In this document: positions 1-8,214 of the stretch, piece after piece
Numbering within the stretch: the stretch's first letter is position 1
How the letters are laid out: every line of letters begins with the position of its first letter
Source: an uncultured Saprospiraceae bacterium
GTDB taxonomy: Bacteria; Bacteroidota; Bacteroidia; Chitinophagales; Saprospiraceae
DNA length: 39,475 nucleotides
Assembly (NCBI GenBank): GCA_905480595.1
Contig: CAJQQY010000280.1
Coordinates: 1-39,475 of the forward strand
Direction of reading: 5' to 3'
The notes under the pieces: generated by a model
What the model saw: only the letters and a program-made list of their open reading frames with translations
The model's database searches: none
Told to the model about the DNA's origin: nothing
Program-made: the position numbers and the translations under genes

Positions 1-677
1 CCTCTACTTTTTTTCTTTTTTAATTCTTTTCGAGTAGAAGTAGCAATCTTCAAATGATAGTCACCTTCCTTTCCATCGATTACCGTAAACTCATCACTCA
101 AAAATGAAGAGTAATATAAAACTCCATCATCAGTTAAAAATGGAGAAGATTCCGTTGTTTTAGTATTGGCTTTTCCAGCATTTTCGATAAAAACTCCAGT
201 TACTGGAGTCATTCCTAATGCCATCTGAGCACCTGTCAATTCAGCTTCTGCCAACGGTTTATTAACGGCGTTCTTAGATTCTTTTAAATACATTTCTAAC
301 TGAACAATTGCTTCATCGTAATTTTCAGCCATTTTTAATGTTCGCCCATAAATGAATCTTGCTTCTGGTAAATAAGGGTTAGTACCTTTTCTGTATTTTT
401 TAGTCACTACCTTTTTGTACCATCGTACCGCTTTTTTATAATCACGCAACATATAATGTAAGTTGGCAATTTTGTATGCCAAGTCATTATCTCGCAAATC
501 TTTATCTGCATCATATGCCTTTTCATACCATTCTAAGGCACCATAAAAATTAAGCAATTCTACTTGCTCATCACCTGTGGTAATCATCATGGCAGAAGTT
601 TGTTTGTTAAGTGGTTGAGCCATCATAACATTTGCCATAAGTGTAAAAATCGCAGAAAAGAGAATTAATTTTTTCAT
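1..677 (-). CDS. OmpA/TPR-type outer-membrane-associated protein, N-terminal part (cut by window edge)
   Basis: Reads leftward from an ATG at 675-677 and stays open to base 1, giving 225 codons without a stop. The start is a signal peptide (MKKLILFSAIFTLMANVMMAQ). Residues about 40-150 hold TPR-like helices (GALEWYEKAYDADKDL, NYDEAIVQLEMYL). From about residue 185 a PD40/TolB-like strand motif begins (ESSPFLTDDGVLYYSS). This order (signal peptide, TPR, PD40 and, in complete members, a C-terminal OmpA peptidoglycan-binding domain) is typical of proteins encoded next to porP/sprF in Bacteroidota. Here it lies 142 bases downstream of a porP/sprF homologue on the same strand, so co-transcription is likely. 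The OmpA domain would be outside the window and is inferred. A role in T9SS or gliding assembly at the outer membrane follows from context only. Confidence 0.8.
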   Translation of the reverse strand, partial: MKKLILFSAIFTLMANVMMAQPLNKQTSAMMITTGDEQVELLNFYGALEWYEKAYDADKDLRDNDLAYKIANLHYMLRDYKKAVRWYKKVVTKKYRKGTNPYLPEARFIYGRTLKMAENYDEAIVQLEMYLKESKNAVNKPLAEAELTGAQMALGMTPVTGVFIENAGKANTKTTESSPFLTDDGVLYYSSFLSDEFTVIDGKEGDYHLKIATSTRKELKKKKSR

Positions 678-690
678 ATTCTAAGTTATA

Positions 691-746
691 ATTTTGAATA
701 TCGAATTTTGAATGATTGAATTTTTTTTTGATTCAAAATTCAAAAT
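691..746. repeat. Imperfect AT-rich inverted repeat between porP-like and OmpA-like genes
   Basis: The arm at 691-713 pairs with 731-746 (built from TTGAAT/ATTCAA units) if about 7 bases of the left arm bulge out. Runs of T and A flank it. It could attenuate transcription between the two minus-strand genes or be a decayed dispersed repeat. Confidence 0.35.
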
Positions 747-819
747 AGTTTTTTTTTAAAACGAAAAAATACTTGATAATAGTGAGTTAACCATTCACTA
801 TTAACAGTTCACAATTATA

Positions 820-1863
820 TTAAAATCGTGGACAGAAGATAACTGGTTTAACATTAGGTTTTTTGAAAATCCTAGCGGTGTATGCAAGACCTAATTCAAA
901 ACCTCCACCAGTTCCAACATCTGACAAATCAGAAACAGTCAAATCATACGCAGCTCCTACTCGAAATTGCTTATAATCCATACCTACGATGAACTGAGTT
1001 GCATCTCGCAATCGGTATCCGATTCCGACATTCAAGGTCATATCTTTTGTTTCATTTAAGTGATATCCACCTATTGCTTGCACTTGAATATTATTAGCAC
1101 CTGAAAGTACTCTAAACATAAAGGCTGGTTTGATTACAATTTTCTCATTTAAGTCAACAAAAAATTGACCATGCAAAGTAAAATCGCCTGGCAAATCATA
1201 AGCATCTCTACCTTCACTACTCAAAGAATCACTTGGATTTTGATGAAGGTCTGGAGTTAATAAATGACTCATAGATGATCCTATTTCGAGACGCATCTTG
1301 TCATTCATTTGAGCTTTTAACAAAACTCCTACACTCATATCAAATTTATTAGTGTTGAAATCATTTTCCTCACTCCCCACATTACCTCCAAACTCAGTAC
1401 TAGTATTTCCACTTGCCAATCCATCTGCAAACTGTGCTTGCCCTAGATTTAATGTTCGGCTAGTATATCCAGCCTGAACTCCAATTGAGAAAATAGATGT
1501 TGATTTTTTATTCAAAGGAATATGTACTGCTGCACTTCCCATTGCTTGAGAAGTTGCTAATTCCAAAGCACCTGCTTTGTCACTATATACCATTCCACCT
1601 ACTCCTAACCATGCTTTTTTGCCCAACATAAAAATAGGGGCATCAACATAAAAAGAAGGTGTTCGATAAGGACTAGAAGATACTCCTCCCCATTGATCTC
1701 GGTAAATTCCTCCAATTCGGAAAGTTCCTTCAAAAGCTCCTGAGTACGCTGGGTTAGTCGTCAAGGGAGATAAGTAAAACTGAGTAAAGTGAATGTCTTG
1801 TGCATTCATACTTCCAGCCAACGAAATAAAAAAGAAAAAAAGTAAACCTTTTAGAATTTTCAT
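820..1863 (-). CDS. PorP/SprF family type IX secretion system membrane protein
   Basis: 347 residues. A signal peptide ends near residue 21 (GSMNAQ) and is followed by the family's hallmark N-terminus, DIHFTQFYLSPLTTNPAYSG, then FRIGGIYRDQWGGV. The rest is a run of amphipathic strands with glycine and aromatic residues, as in an outer membrane beta barrel (for example GIGYRLRDATQFIVGMDY near residues 280-300). Family members, including Flavobacterium SprF and Porphyromonas PorP, are outer membrane proteins that anchor or help export particular T9SS cargo such as gliding adhesins. Length is normal for the family. The gene precedes an OmpA/TPR-type gene on the same strand, the usual pairing. 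Bacteroidota carry many paralogues, so this one need not be the core PorP of the secretion machine. No matching adhesin gene is adjacent. Confidence 0.92.
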   Translation of the reverse strand: MKILKGLLFFFFISLAGSMNAQDIHFTQFYLSPLTTNPAYSGAFEGTFRIGGIYRDQWGGVSSSPYRTPSFYVDAPIFMLGKKAWLGVGGMVYSDKAGALELATSQAMGSAAVHIPLNKKSTSIFSIGVQAGYTSRTLNLGQAQFADGLASGNTSTEFGGNVGSEENDFNTNKFDMSVGVLLKAQMNDKMRLEIGSSMSHLLTPDLHQNPSDSLSSEGRDAYDLPGDFTLHGQFFVDLNEKIVIKPAFMFRVLSGANNIQVQAIGGYHLNETKDMTLNVGIGYRLRDATQFIVGMDYKQFRVGAAYDLTVSDLSDVGTGGGFELGLAYTARIFKKPNVKPVIFCPRF

Positions 1864-2073
1864 AAAAGCGAATAGTTTATGTTTTGAAATCTTAGTTTAA
1901 AGTGGTGATCGGTTTATTTCCAATTTGTTAAAAACAAACGATTATAATGTCGAAAGATAGGATTTTTTGTTTAAATCACCATACGTCGAAGTGCAAGATA
2001 TTTTGAAATTATTTTTTGACCAAAAATATCAGCATTTTTAATACCTAATTAGCGACAAAACAGGAGGCAGTTG

Positions 2074-2116
2074 GTAGTTTTCAGTAGGCAATTCCTGCTA
2101 ACCGAAAACTGTCTAC
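2074..2116. repeat. GTAG...CTAC inverted repeat overlapping the end of the GT9 gene
   Basis: Begins GTAG (2074-2077), ends CTAC (2113-2116), and has imperfect arms (GTTTTCAGTAGGCA against TGCTAACCGAAAACT). The stop codon of the adjacent minus-strand glycosyltransferase gene (2113-2115) is formed by its CTAC end. It may be a decayed member of the GTAR-headed palindromes seen elsewhere in the window, or a terminator for that gene. Confidence 0.4.
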
Positions 2117-3087
2117 TTCAAACTGTCTATTATCTTCTCTTCATCAATTTCCATCATACATTTAAAATGGCCTTTAGGACATTTCTCAAAACCAATTTTT
2201 GAACATGGGCGACATGACAAATTTTCTATCTGAATAATGATATTTCGATCAATTCCATCTGCATAAAAAGGTGTCATCCCGAATTCAGGAATCGTATTTC
2301 CCCAAATCGAAACAATCTCTTTTTGAAAAGAAGCTGCAATATGCATCATTCCTGTATCATGGGTGATAACTTTTTTAGCATTTTTGATTAATTGCATGGA
2401 TTCTTGCAATGTAGTTTTGCCACACATATTAATCACTCGATCTTCATTTATAGCTAGTACAATTTTTTCTCCAACGATTGCATCATCCTTTCCTCCAAGT
2501 AAAACGATGGGCGATTTTATTTTAGAGCAAATGGAAATAATTTTTGAAACGGGCAACCGCTTCGTCGCATGAGCACCACCGATAGCAAAGACTATATTAT
2601 CTTGAAGAGGTTGTTCCTCCGTTTTTTGTGGTTCTAATCCTTTTCCATCATATGTCACACCCAATCCCTTTACTGCAGCCATATATCGATCAACAATATG
2701 TATTTTTGGAAGACGATTAATTTTAAAATTAACCATCAACCATTTTTCCCAATTCAATTTATCAAATGAAAAATATGGTACTCGCAACACCCAACGCACT
2801 TGCAGAGTTCTTAGGTTTTTATGCAAGTCGATAATGGCATCATAGTTTTCCAATTTTAATTGAGGTAAAACTTCTGACACCTTCTTATTGATCGTATAAA
2901 TTTTATCGAGATGAGAATTAAAAACAAGAATGGATTCAAAAGATTTTTTGGTTAAAAAATGTACTTCGCAATTCAATTGCTCTTTCACACACCGAATCAC
3001 AGGAGTTGTCAAAACGATGTCTCCAATCGAACTAAATCTAATGATAAGTACCTTTTTAATTTTTTCTTTCGTCAAAGGTGTATTCAC
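2113..3087 (-). CDS. Glycosyltransferase family 9 (heptosyltransferase-like)
   Basis: 324 residues with the GT9/GT-B pattern. The N-terminal Rossmann half starts KKVLIIRFSSIGDIVLTTPVIR (residues about 12-33), the standard GT9 opening. The C-terminal half has VFAIGGAHATKRLPV, the nucleotide-sugar-facing SPIVLLGGKDD, and the donor-site signature HDTGMMHIAASF (residues about 244-255). A Cys-rich tail near residues 292-310 (SCRPCSKIGFEKCP) is common in GT9 proteins. Members transfer heptose or other sugars to lipopolysaccharide core in the cytoplasm, at the inner membrane face. The acceptor cannot be read from sequence, and no other lipopolysaccharide gene is adjacent, so an exact name such as waaC or waaF is not justified. 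The gene ends in an inverted repeat that supplies its TAG stop. Confidence 0.9.
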   Translation of the reverse strand: MNTPLTKEKIKKVLIIRFSSIGDIVLTTPVIRCVKEQLNCEVHFLTKKSFESILVFNSHLDKIYTINKKVSEVLPQLKLENYDAIIDLHKNLRTLQVRWVLRVPYFSFDKLNWEKWLMVNFKINRLPKIHIVDRYMAAVKGLGVTYDGKGLEPQKTEEQPLQDNIVFAIGGAHATKRLPVSKIISICSKIKSPIVLLGGKDDAIVGEKIVLAINEDRVINMCGKTTLQESMQLIKNAKKVITHDTGMMHIAASFQKEIVSIWGNTIPEFGMTPFYADGIDRNIIIQIENLSCRPCSKIGFEKCPKGHFKCMMEIDEEKIIDSLK

Positions 3088-3106
3088 GTTTTCGTTGAAA
3101 AATAGA

Positions 3107-3114
3107 TAATTTTG
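3107..3114 (+). promoter_or_regulatory. Possible -7 promoter box (TAATTTTG)
   Basis: An exact match to the Bacteroidota -7 consensus TAnnTTTG, 62 bases before the ATG at 3177. I do not see a convincing TTTG -33 box at the usual 19-21 base spacing, so this is a weak candidate. Confidence 0.3.
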
Positions 3115-3176
3115 ATTCTTGAATTTTGAGCATCCTCAAACTCAATTCAAAAATCCTTCAAACCTAATTTTTTTTT

Positions 3177-3623
3177 ATGAAAAAAATAACTTACTCGATT
3201 TTTCTCTTAATATTCCTTCTTGGTTTTTCTTTTTGTAAAATTCAAAACTACACTCCTGTAGATTATCCAAAAGGTCAAATTATTTTTGGAAGTGGTGGTG
3301 GAATTACTGGCGCCGTTAATGAAACTTTCATCTTTGACAATGGAAAAGTGTTTTCAAAAAATGGACTCGACACTAATTATGTCGCCTTAAAAACATTAAA
3401 AAGTCAAGTGGTAGAACAAGTTTTTAGTAACGTTGAGTTTCTAAACCTAAGAGAGGTCAATGTGAACAAACCTGGCAATATGTATAATTTTATTCGAATA
3501 AAAGATAAGGATGTTGACCACCAAATCGTTTGGAGTGGGCAAGATGCAGTATCGGAAGAGATCCTTAAATTTTATGCAATTTTAAAGCATCTCGCAAAAG
3601 TTGAAGAACAATCCAGTAACTAA
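3177..3623 (+). CDS. Small exported protein of unknown function (possible lipoprotein)
   Basis: 148 residues. The N-terminus MKKITYSIFLLIFLLGFSFCK is a clear secretion signal. The Cys at residue 20 could be lipidated, but FSFC is a poor lipobox. The mature part is small and beta-rich: a glycine-rich stretch GQIIFGSGGGITGA (about 33-46), then ETFIFDNGKVFSKNG and IRIKDKDVDHQIVWSG. I recognise no domain. It lies 50 bases upstream of the M4 protease gene on the same strand with no hairpin between, so the two may be co-transcribed. A periplasmic or membrane-anchored accessory role is possible but unproven. Confidence 0.7.
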   Translation: MKKITYSIFLLIFLLGFSFCKIQNYTPVDYPKGQIIFGSGGGITGAVNETFIFDNGKVFSKNGLDTNYVALKTLKSQVVEQVFSNVEFLNLREVNVNKPGNMYNFIRIKDKDVDHQIVWSGQDAVSEEILKFYAILKHLAKVEEQSSN

Positions 3624-3673
3624 AATTATTACATTTTCAACTGGCGCTTTTTATAAAAAATTCTACTTAAAAT

Positions 3674-6600
3674 ATGAAATATTCAATCCTATTTACCCTC
3701 TGTTTTTTGTTTTGTTTTTCTCAAAACACTTTTAGTCAAACTCAGAAAACAAAAGAATCACAAAATTTAAAATCGGAACAATTGGCTCCTCCAACTTCGA
3801 TTTTAAAAGATATTAGAACTGTTCCAAAAGCACCAAAAACGATTTTGGAGAATCCTTTAAAAAACTTCAAAGCAACTAATGCTTTTCCAAAACAAACTGG
3901 CAATCAGCGTTTTATAAAAATAAAAAAAGACGAAGCAACTGGTTTACCGATTTGGATTTTTGGAAAATTAGAAAATGCTCCTCAACAAAGAAATGCTTCT
4001 CTCGAAGATAGAACCATCAATTATTTGGAAGCGCTAAAAGAACCTTTACAAATCGAAAATCCATCAGAAGAATTTTTTATCCAAAAGATAAATACTGATG
4101 AAATTGGGCAACAACATATTCGAATGCAACAGCAATTTCAAGGAATTAAAATCTATAATTCTGAAATAATTGCTCATACAAAAGACAATGACATTTACCT
4201 AGTCAATGGTCGTCACTACCCTACTCCTCAATTGGAAAACATCACTCCAACAATCGATCAACATAATGCCATACAAATCGCTCGATATGATGTCGGAACT
4301 TTTAAAACACTTTCATTTGAAGAGAAAAAATATGTAGCTGGTGAGCAATTTGAAAGTGAGTTAGTTATTTATTTTCCAGAAAAAAATATTACTAATCCGA
4401 AGTTAGCGTATCATTTAACTGTGATTCCAAACATGACCGAAAGATGGGAATATTTGATTGATGCAGCGGATGGAAATGTGCTCAACAAATATAGTAGCAT
4501 CTGTAAATTTCATGCTCATCTTGAAAATCATGCTGCTCACAAATCCGAAATATCAAAACCTGTTTTGGGAAAAAATGAAAATGCTGTAGAAGTTGTCAAT
4601 GGCCCATTTACTGCCAATGAAACTGATTTATTGGGCATTAACCGGACGATCAATACTTACGAAGTGAACGGCACTTATTTCATGTATGATGGTTCGCGAC
4701 CGATGTTTGATGTAAACTCTGATTTACCATCTGACCCAAAAGGAATGATTGTAACGGTTGATGGTTTAGGAACATTTCCAAACAACAGCAATTTTGATTA
4801 CTCCGTTCTTACCTCTCCCAATAATTCTTGGAATTATCCAGCGGCAGTTTCTGCTCATTATAATGGTGGAAAAGCTTATGAATATTTTAAATCTACTCAC
4901 AATCGTGAATCTATAAATGGGCAAGGAGGAACGATCATTTCCTTTTTTAATATCTCAGATGAAAATGGAAGTGATATGGACAATGCCTTTTGGAATGGTG
5001 CTGCAATGTTTTATGGAAATGGAAATCAAGCATTCAATCATCCTTTGCAAAGAGCGTTGGATGTAGCAGGTCATGAGATGTCTCATGGAGTAATCCAAGG
5101 AACAGCTAACCTTGAATATCAAGGTCAATCAGGAGCCATGAATGAATCTTTCGCAGATATTTTTGGAGCTATGATTGATCGAGATGATTGGCAAATCGGC
5201 GAAGATATTACCAATCCAAGTTACATCTCTACAGGTGCTTTGCGAAGTCTTTCTGACCCAAATAATGGAGGTTCATCGCTTAACACTCCAGGTTGGCAAC
5301 CAAAAACTATGACTGAATATCAAAATCTTCCAAACACCCCGCAGGGTGACAATGGAGGTGTTCATATCAATAGTGGAATTACAAATTATGCCTATTATCT
5401 ATTTGCATCAGACATTGGAAAAGATAAAGCTGAGTTAATTTATTATCGAGCTTTGGATGTATATTTAGTAAAATCTTCTCAGTTTGTGGATCTTCGAAAT
5501 GCAGTAGTTCAAGCTTCAAATGATCTTTATGGAAGTACTGAAGTGAATGCTGCCAATGCTGCTTTTGATGCAGTAGGAATTGGTCAAGGTGCAGGAGGGA
5601 CATACCAAAATGATGTGGATTTAAATGATGGAGACGAGCGAATTTTGCACTCGGATGCTGGTTTGGATAAATTATATTTAGCCGATTTAGCAGGAAATAA
5701 TTTAGCTGATCCTCAACTTTCTTTGACGAATGTAACGAGCAAACCAAGCATTACTGATGATGGTCGAGTAATCGTTTTTGTAGACGATCAAAACAATTTA
5801 AGATTCATTGATATTGATTGGGCAACAGGAGATGTCATCGAAGATTATCTCGAAAACAATCCTACTGGTGAATGGCGAAATATTGCTATCTCGAAAGATG
5901 GAAATCGAATTGCAGCGGTGAGAACTACTGTAGAAAACATCATTTGGGTTTATGACTTTGACTTGTTAGAATGGAATGATTTCGAATTATACAATCCTAC
6001 TACTTCAGATCCAAATGGAGGAATTGTCACCACGGGCGAAGTTCAATATGCTGATGCAATGGAGTTTGATTTTTCAGGTGAATATGTAATGTATGATGCA
6101 TTTAACAAAGTGGCCAGTTCGCAAGGAAATAATGAAGTGGAGTATTGGGACATTGGATTTTTAAATGTTTTCGAAAATGGCAATTTTGCATTCGGTAATG
6201 TTGAAAAATTATTTACAGGTTTGCCTTCTGGAGTAAGTATTGGCAATCCAACTTTTGCGAAAAATTCACCATACATCGTGGCTTTTGACTTTAGAGAAGA
6301 AGGGTTTTTTAGCGATAATTATCAAATTCTTGGAGCTAATATTCAAACAGGTGATAACGATGTTATCCGAGAAGGTGAAACTTGGGCATATCCAAATTAC
6401 TCAGTCAATGATGAGCAAATGATTTTTGATTTACCATACCAAGGCTCTACTCTTTTGGGAATAATAAATATCAATGCGAATAAAATTAGTGGTGATGTTT
6501 CTTCCGAAAATTTCCTTTTCCCCAACGGAACAATTTTTGAAAAATGGGGAGTTTGGTTTGCTACAGGTGAGCGAGATTTAGTTGCTAATGAAAATATCGA

Positions 6601-6859
6601 ATTGGCTGAATTGAATGGAAGAATATATCCAAATCCTTTTGATAATAAATTGATTTTGGAATTAGACAGTAAGCAAAATGAAAAGACGAGAATTCAAGTT
6701 TTCAACCTTTTAGGACAATCTGTTTTTGAGAAAAATGTAGATATTTCTTTAGGGAAAAATATATTGGTTTTGCCTTTAGAAAAATTGAATGCAGGAACCT
6801 ATTTTATTCAACTACAATTGGAAGAGGGAAATGTAACAATGAAAGTGATTAAAAACTAG
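3674..6859 (+). CDS. Secreted M4 (thermolysin-type) metalloprotease with TolB-like domain and T9SS sorting domain
   Basis: 1061 residues. A signal peptide ends near residue 22 (NTFSQ). An FTP/PepSY propeptide region (about 90-275) acts in this family as inhibitor and foldase. The M4 catalytic domain spans about 330-640. Zinc ligands and the general base are in HEMSH (H467, E468, H471), and the third ligand is E491 in NESFADIFGAMID, exactly 24 residues after the first His as in thermolysin. GGVHINSGI carries the transition-state His (H564). A WD40/TolB-like propeller-type region follows (about 655-960: PSITDDGRVIVFVDD, YVMYDAF). The last 82 residues, from LNGRIYPNPF, are a type A T9SS sorting domain (NLLGQSVFEK, NAGTYFIQL). 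The protein should be exported by Sec, moved across the outer membrane by the T9SS and released or anchored. The start has a normal signal peptide directly after the ATG. M4 domains in Bacteroidota often carry extra C-terminal modules; the TolB-like addition is less routine. Confidence 0.95.
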   Translation: MKYSILFTLCFLFCFSQNTFSQTQKTKESQNLKSEQLAPPTSILKDIRTVPKAPKTILENPLKNFKATNAFPKQTGNQRFIKIKKDEATGLPIWIFGKLENAPQQRNASLEDRTINYLEALKEPLQIENPSEEFFIQKINTDEIGQQHIRMQQQFQGIKIYNSEIIAHTKDNDIYLVNGRHYPTPQLENITPTIDQHNAIQIARYDVGTFKTLSFEEKKYVAGEQFESELVIYFPEKNITNPKLAYHLTVIPNMTERWEYLIDAADGNVLNKYSSICKFHAHLENHAAHKSEISKPVLGKNENAVEVVNGPFTANETDLLGINRTINTYEVNGTYFMYDGSRPMFDVNSDLPSDPKGMIVTVDGLGTFPNNSNFDYSVLTSPNNSWNYPAAVSAHYNGGKAYEYFKSTHNRESINGQGGTIISFFNISDENGSDMDNAFWNGAAMFYGNGNQAFNHPLQRALDVAGHEMSHGVIQGTANLEYQGQSGAMNESFADIFGAMIDRDDWQIGEDITNPSYISTGALRSLSDPNNGGSSLNTPGWQPKTMTEYQNLPNTPQGDNGGVHINSGITNYAYYLFASDIGKDKAELIYYRALDVYLVKSSQFVDLRNAVVQASNDLYGSTEVNAANAAFDAVGIGQGAGGTYQNDVDLNDGDERILHSDAGLDKLYLADLAGNNLADPQLSLTNVTSKPSITDDGRVIVFVDDQNNLRFIDIDWATGDVIEDYLENNPTGEWRNIAISKDGNRIAAVRTTVENIIWVYDFDLLEWNDFELYNPTTSDPNGGIVTTGEVQYADAMEFDFSGEYVMYDAFNKVASSQGNNEVEYWDIGFLNVFENGNFAFGNVEKLFTGLPSGVSIGNPTFAKNSPYIVAFDFREEGFFSDNYQILGANIQTGDNDVIREGETWAYPNYSVNDEQMIFDLPYQGSTLLGIININANKISGDVSSENFLFPNGTIFEKWGVWFATGERDLVANENIELAELNGRIYPNPFDNKLILELDSKQNEKTRIQVFNLLGQSVFEKNVDISLGKNILVLPLEKLNAGTYFIQLQLEEGNVTMKVIKN

Positions 6860-6877
6860 GAGTCAAAAAAAGAATAT

Positions 6878-6900
6878 GGAATATCGAACATGGATATTCC
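6878..6900. terminator. Short hairpin after the M4 protease gene
   Basis: Perfect 8-base arms GGAATATC (6878-6885) and GATATTCC (6893-6900) with a 7-base loop, 19 bases past the stop codon. There is no T tract, so termination is only a guess. Confidence 0.3.
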
Positions 6901-7008
6901 CAACTGTCAACAAGTTGTTAAAAAATTGGAAAACCCGAATCTATGGCGTAATTTTAGACAACTTTTAGGTAAATAATATTATTAATTCAATTAAAATATA
7001 ATCTTGAC

Positions 7009-7473
7009 ATGAAGAAATTATTCTTATTCCTAGCATTTTTTGGATGCATCGCGTTTTCTGCCAATGCTCAAAAATCTTGTTGTGCTAGTAAAACAGCTGC
7101 TAAATCTTGTAGCAAAACTACAGCTGCTGATTCAGAAGCTGCTGCTAAATTTGCATCTTTAGATAAGTCAATTGAAACTAAAGTTTGTAGTACATCTGGG
7201 AAAGTATCTTACGTAAAAAATTATGTTTGTTCTGAAAGTGGAAAAATGACTTCTACTCCAGTTGAATTTGATGCTGCAACTCAAAAATTTGTAACTGTTT
7301 CTCCTCAGAATGCTGAGCAAGGAGTTGGTGGTCAAAATGCTGAAGTAAAAGCGGTGAAAGCAGTAAAAGCTGTTAAAACTACTAAGGCAGTAAAAACTAC
7401 TAAGAAAAAATCCTGCTGTGCTTCAAAAGCTGGAAAATCTAGCTGCTCAAAAGAAGCAAAGACTGAAAACTAA
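7009..7473 (+). CDS. Exported Cys- and Lys-rich protein with mirrored KSCCASK motifs, unknown function
   Basis: 154 residues. A signal peptide ends at AFSANAQ (about residue 21). The mature protein begins KSCCASKTAAKSCSK and ends KSCCASKAGKSSCSK, so the same CC...C module occurs at both ends. Two further cysteines sit in a repeated frame in the middle (KVCSTSGK and YVCSESGK). A low-complexity stretch at about 112-132 alternates VKA/VKT/TK units and is very basic. Eight cysteines in the mature chain, all followed by Ala, Ser or Lys rather than hydrophobic residues, suggest metal binding or disulfides at the cell surface. I recognise no family. Codon use matches the neighbours. It is followed by a strong terminator at 7490-7530 and has its own 149-base upstream spacer, so it is probably a single-gene unit. 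Confidence 0.75.
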   Translation: MKKLFLFLAFFGCIAFSANAQKSCCASKTAAKSCSKTTAADSEAAAKFASLDKSIETKVCSTSGKVSYVKNYVCSESGKMTSTPVEFDAATQKFVTVSPQNAEQGVGGQNAEVKAVKAVKAVKTTKAVKTTKKKSCCASKAGKSSCSKEAKTEN

Positions 7474-7489
7474 TTTTTAGTTCGAAATA

Positions 7490-7530
7490 AAAAAAGGCTT
7501 TCAACTTAATTGCTGAAAGCCTTTTTTTAT
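7490..7530. terminator. Bidirectional intrinsic terminator
   Basis: The stem AAAAAGGCTTTCA / TGAAAGCCTTTTT has a short loop and T tracts on both strands. It sits between the convergent Cys-rich and NUDIX genes, and the NUDIX stop codon lies inside its 3' edge. Confidence 0.85.
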
Positions 7531-7964
7531 TTATTAATTCCCCTTAAAATGTTCTCTTCAGAAAAGAACTCATGGGAGAAGTATTTTGAAACCAAATGTT
7601 CAGTTGTTTGAGATACATTTTTGGGAAGTACAGACTTATCAAACCAACTCACTTTTTTAAATTTATCCAACTCTTTCGATACTGGTTCTCCTTTCCACTT
7701 TTTTGCCGCAAACAATAAAATCAATTCACTTCCAGAATGTCTCTGAAAAATGTGAATCAATCGTAAATGTTTTTTCTTAATTACAATATTAGCCTCTTCA
7801 TGACTTTCTCGAACAATCGCATCATGCGCAGATTCTCCGCTATCCACTTTTCCTCCAACTAGAGAAAAGCCGCCGCCATTTTGAGCCGTTTTTTTTAAAA
7901 AGAGAAGCTTACCCTCTTTTTCTAAAATTAGTCGAACTACTACTGTAGTTTTTTGTCCATTCAT
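7527..7964 (-). CDS. NUDIX hydrolase
   Basis: 145 residues from the chosen ATG at 7962-7964 (MNGQKTTVVVRLILEKEGKL). An in-frame upstream ATG at 8021 would add 19 residues that do not look like a NUDIX N-terminus and would run further into the intergenic spacer. The NUDIX box reads GKVDSGE...RESHEEANI, matching Gx5Ex7REUxEExGU except that the usual Gly near the end is Asn and the hydrophobic residue after RE is Ser. The REXXEE glutamates that bind magnesium are present. KTAQNGGGFSLVGGKVD precedes the box as usual. Family members hydrolyse nucleoside diphosphates linked to another group, such as 8-oxo-dGTP, nucleotide sugars or ADP-ribose. The substrate cannot be assigned. It converges on the Cys-rich gene at a shared terminator. 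Confidence 0.88.
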   Translation of the reverse strand: MNGQKTTVVVRLILEKEGKLLFLKKTAQNGGGFSLVGGKVDSGESAHDAIVRESHEEANIVIKKKHLRLIHIFQRHSGSELILLFAAKKWKGEPVSKELDKFKKVSWFDKSVLPKNVSQTTEHLVSKYFSHEFFSEENILRGINK

Positions 7965-8214
7965 ATTTATGGGTAAAATTGTTCCGCAAAGATATTTTAA
8001 AAAAAAAGAATATAAAACCAAAAGTGTCCCTTTTGACCATTTTCCTCATTTTTTTCACCCTAAAAAAGATATCATTCACCATTTCTCAATTGCAATCCAC
8101 CATTTCATATATAAAAGGTATCTCCAAAAAATCATCTTTCCTTACTTTTATACTTTTACAACTCATTACGATAATCGAACATTTTGTTCATTTATAAAAT
8201 TAAAAATTTCAACT

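Noticed and set aside
5379-5747. Antisense frame inside the M4 protease gene
   Set aside because: No homology is seen and it is fully covered by a conserved catalytic domain on the other strand.
7969-8214. Upstream in-frame extension of the oxoamine synthase
   Set aside because: Encodes an AT-rich stretch without family similarity and begins in the NUDIX start region. The recognisable protein begins at ATG 8215.
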